A DNA stretch of 64,000 bases from contig JAJXUI010000003.1 in the NCBI GenBank assembly GCA_021782995.1, forward strand, positions 1 to 64,000, in the 5' to 3' direction. A model generated the notes under the pieces. That model was not told the origin of the DNA, did no database searches, and worked only from the letters and a program-made list of their open reading frames with translations. The stretch comes from Pseudomonadota bacterium (GTDB lineage: Bacteria > Pseudomonadota > Gammaproteobacteria > Burkholderiales > Gallionellaceae). The translations under genes and the position numbers were made by a program. Below are positions 61,042 through 64,000 of the stretch, piece after piece; position 1 is the first letter of the stretch, and every line of letters starts with the position of its first letter.

Positions 61042-64000
61042 ATGAGCGAACAACCTGACTTGAGCGGTAAACAGGCATTTGCAGAACGTTTGAGCGTCAT
61101 GCGTTCCGAGTATGTCCGGAATTTGCCTGGCAAACTGTCCAGCATGCAATATGCCTGGGATGCAATTCAGCATAAAACAGCTTCTTCTGAAACAATAGAC
61201 TCCCTTTACTGGGCAGCCCACAACCTTTCCGGGTCTGGCGGCACATTCGGTTTTCCGGACATTACAGCGACCTCAAGATCCTTATTGGCAGCCCTGATGG
61301 ATTTCAAGCATGCGGGCTACCGGCTTGATGTCGAGTCAGCTGCTCAAATTGGCAAAGCACTGAATGCCCTCGGCATCGCAATCAGGCGTGAAGTCGTGAA
61401 TGGCAACCTGCAGGCAGTTACACTGATTGATGACTCTGGCAACGAGCGGGGACATGAAATGCGGCGGCAGGTGTATCTGGTTGACTCCGACAGTGAGTTT
61501 GCATACAGGATTGCAGAGAAGTTGCAGAACTATGGCTATGCAGTCAGAATCTTCGAAGGCACTGCAGAATTCGAGGTGATGGTGGCGTCCGGACGGCCAG
61601 ATGCCATCCTGATGGAAATGTCGCTTCCATCAGGAGCGTTTGCGGGAGCAGACTGCATATTGAGGCACAAGGAAAGTCTTGACGGCATTCCAGTCATTTT
61701 TCTCAGCAGGCGTGATGACCTGGAATCAAGATTACATGCAGCACGCGCAGGTTCCTATCATTATTTTGTCAAGCCGGTTGATATGCCTCTGTTACACCAG
61801 AAACTGGATTGGGTGACCAAATTCTGGGGAAAACCGGAATACAAGGTGTTGCTGGTAGATGATGATGAATACCTGACCGGGGTATATAAGTCGATATTTG
61901 AAGCTGCGGGCATAACGGTCAGTTTGCTGAATGACCCAGCACTGGTCATCGGGAAAATGCAGCAGGACATGCCGGACCTGATCCTGCTTGATGTCAATAT
62001 GCCGGGAATCAATGGGCTCGAGCTTGGGTCAGTCATCAGGCAGTTCGAAGCCTTCATGCACATTCCGATCGTTTTCCTCACCGCAGATGTAAATATGGAC
62101 AAGCGTCTTGCGGCGATGCATCTGGGGGGGGATGATTTTCTTGGAAAGGGCGTTGCCCCTGCATTCCTGATTGAGGTGGTCCGTACCCGAATTGAAAAAT
62201 CCCGCAACCTGAAATCCGGCGAGCAGCAAATCAAGAAACTGATCCATGAGTATGAGAACCTGCGAAAAGCACAGGATAACCACTCCATGATTTGCACGAT
62301 TGATCCTGCGGGAAATATGACGGACGTGAATGACAGGATGTGCAGTAGTACGGGTTATACAAGAGCAGAGTTGCTGAATAAATCCTTCAGAATGCTGGGT
62401 TCCGAAGTGAACCCGGCGTCATTTTATGACAGGATGTGGGACATACTGTGCCAAGGCAAGGTGTGGCAAGGCCAGATCCAGAAGAGAACGAAAAGCGGAC
62501 AGCCATTATGGCTGGATGTCACGACAACGCCTATACAGGATGGGTTCGGAACTATCGAGAAATTCATTTCGATAAGAACCGACATTACAAAACTGAAAGC
62601 GCTGGAGCTGGGTCTGCGCGAAGAACGGGAGCGTCTGACGCTGGCTATGGAAGCAACCAACACGGGATTGTGGGAGTGGAACATTGCCGAGAACGCAACT
62701 TATTACAGTGAGCGATGCAGGAAATTGCTGAATATGTCACCGGAAGTCGACATTTCCTGGCCAGAGCTTATTCATCCTGATGATTTTGATGTTGCAGTGG
62801 AACAGTTGGTGCGCCACATCATTGGAGAGGTCGGGATGTATACCTCCGAGCACAGGAAAATAAATGCTGACGGCGGTTGGGATTGGGTGCTGGAGAGTGG
62901 AAAAGTGGTAGAAACCGATGAGCAGGGTGAAATCGTGCGCATGATAGGCACCATGCAAATCATCAATGCGCGTAAAGCGCTTGAGGCAATACAGGAGCAG
63001 CTCAGCAGGCAGCTATTGCAGTCTTCCAAAATGGAAGCCATTGGCCAATTGACCAGTGGTGTTGCACATGACTTCAATAATATCCTTGGCGGAATGCTTG
63101 GATATGTTGAGTTGTCGACGGGTTTGCTGGGGCGTGACAATCCGAATCTGGACAAGTTGCAGCGGTATCTTGGTGAAATCCAGAGTGCAGGTACGCGGGC
63201 AAAGGAGCTTGTTGAACAGATGCTGGTTTTCTCCAGGCTGTTGCCCGAAGCTGAAGAGCAGGCCCAGCCCGTTACCCGGGTTCTGCCTGTGGTCAAGGAA
63301 GTCATCAATCTCCTGATATCAACGATCCCTGCAACTATCAAATTGAGTTTTCATTTGCCTGAAGAGGATCTCAGGACGGCGATACAGCCAGTTCATCTGC
63401 ACCAGATACTGCTGAATCTCGGAATCAATGCGAGGGATGCCATAGGTAAGTATGGCGAGATTGATATCAAGGTGGGCAAGTCCGAAATTTCCGGGCTGGA
63501 ATGCGCATCCTGTCATCAGCGATTCACAGGAAAATTCATTGAATTGATCGTCAAAGACAATGGTTCCGGCATACCGCCGGAAATTCTGAACAAGATCTTC
63601 GATCCTTTCTTTACGACCAAAAGCGCTGATAAGGGTACAGGCATGGGGCTGGCGGTTGTGAGCAGTGTGGTACACCCCCTCGGCGGGCATATTCGGGTGG
63701 AAACGGAACCGGGCCGGGGATCAATGTTCAGGATATACCTGCTTGAGGCGGAGGGAGGGCTGGGCGAAAGCCTGCAGGGAAGTGGCGAATCGGAAATGGA
63801 GGTGCCGGGGCTCACCGGAGTGCGCATATTGCTGGTCGATGATGAACATACCATGGCTGCAATGCTCAAGGAATTGTTGAGCATCAATGGCGCAGAAGTT
63901 TCTGCTTTTACTGATTCAGGGGCGGCTCTCAGGGAATATTTGCTCAGGCCGGATGAATTTGACCTGGTCATTACGGATGAAACCATGCCGGAGCTTACCG
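61042..64000 (+). CDS. Hybrid histidine kinase: Hpt - pseudo-REC - REC - PAS - PAS - HisKA/HATPase - REC (truncated by window end)
   Basis: Manual translation from ATG 61042 stays open to the edge: Hpt WAAHNLSGSGGTFGF; REC1 VYLVDSDSE...AILMEMSLP; REC2 VLLVDDDEY...LILLDVNMPG; H-box TSGVAHDFNNILGGMLGYVELS; KDNGSGIPPEI; terminal ILLVDDEHTM. Confidence 0.88.
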   Translation, partial: MSEQPDLSGKQAFAERLSVMRSEYVRNLPGKLSSMQYAWDAIQHKTASSETIDSLYWAAHNLSGSGGTFGFPDITATSRSLLAALMDFKHAGYRLDVESAAQIGKALNALGIAIRREVVNGNLQAVTLIDDSGNERGHEMRRQVYLVDSDSEFAYRIAEKLQNYGYAVRIFEGTAEFEVMVASGRPDAILMEMSLPSGAFAGADCILRHKESLDGIPVIFLSRRDDLESRLHAARAGSYHYFVKPVDMPLLHQKLDWVTKFWGKPEYKVLLVDDDEYLTGVYKSIFEAAGITVSLLNDPALVIGKMQQDMPDLILLDVNMPGINGLELGSVIRQFEAFMHIPIVFLTADVNMDKRLAAMHLGGDDFLGKGVAPAFLIEVVRTRIEKSRNLKSGEQQIKKLIHEYENLRKAQDNHSMICTIDPAGNMTDVNDRMCSSTGYTRAELLNKSFRMLGSEVNPASFYDRMWDILCQGKVWQGQIQKRTKSGQPLWLDVTTTPIQDGFGTIEKFISIRTDITKLKALELGLREERERLTLAMEATNTGLWEWNIAENATYYSERCRKLLNMSPEVDISWPELIHPDDFDVAVEQLVRHIIGEVGMYTSEHRKINADGGWDWVLESGKVVETDEQGEIVRMIGTMQIINARKALEAIQEQLSRQLLQSSKMEAIGQLTSGVAHDFNNILGGMLGYVELSTGLLGRDNPNLDKLQRYLGEIQSAGTRAKELVEQMLVFSRLLPEAEEQAQPVTRVLPVVKEVINLLISTIPATIKLSFHLPEEDLRTAIQPVHLHQILLNLGINARDAIGKYGEIDIKVGKSEISGLECASCHQRFTGKFIELIVKDNGSGIPPEILNKIFDPFFTTKSADKGTGMGLAVVSSVVHPLGGHIRVETEPGRGSMFRIYLLEAEGGLGESLQGSGESEMEVPGLTGVRILLVDDEHTMAAMLKELLSINGAEVSAFTDSGAALREYLLRPDEFDLVITDETMPELT

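Noticed and set aside
63502-63516. Haem c-binding CxxCH in the hybrid kinase
   Set aside because: The motif sits in the cytoplasmic HATPase domain of a protein without an export signal, so cytochrome c maturation is implausible.

Overview
This 64 kb window is chromosomal DNA from a betaproteobacterium. The lineage is inferred from a BPH-type proteasome homologue, a DUF3683 FAD oxidase, PP0621/PilSR/AmpD synteny and a DUF6776-bactofilin-ErpA-AnmK-M23-TyrS block; no species is assigned. Most of it is housekeeping: aroC, ispB, rpmE, nrdAB, spoT, rpoZ, gmk, rplM-rpsI, erpA, anmK, tyrS, pabB and tcdA. A complete type II secretion system (gspC-D-E-F on the minus strand, gspG-N on the plus strand) is split around a ~5.5 kb accessory island. 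The island encodes a 915-aa poly-Gly/Tyr-rich secreted protein, two lipoproteins (one a 51-aa ORF missing from the supplied track) and a TonB-like anchored protein. The best leads are: (1) the T2SS-embedded island as a candidate dedicated cargo system; (2) a recurrent 13-bp AT-rich motif, TATAATATAATCA, found at gene edges in at least 8 places; (3) a consensus-perfect sigma-28 (FliA) promoter upstream of an MCP / single-domain receiver / Hpt-REC-REC-PAS-PAS-HK cluster whose first receiver has Glu in place of the phospho-Asp; (4) a decayed receiver-SpoIIE phosphatase gene next to a degenerate 16-bp tandem array; (5) a hairpin-rich 288-bp nrdA-nrdB intergenic region and a Fur-like palindrome upstream of nrdA; (6) a BPH proteasome homologue without an ATPase partner in the window. 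No tRNA, rRNA, CRISPR array or transposase was recognised. All family assignments come from reading motifs by eye, with no database search.
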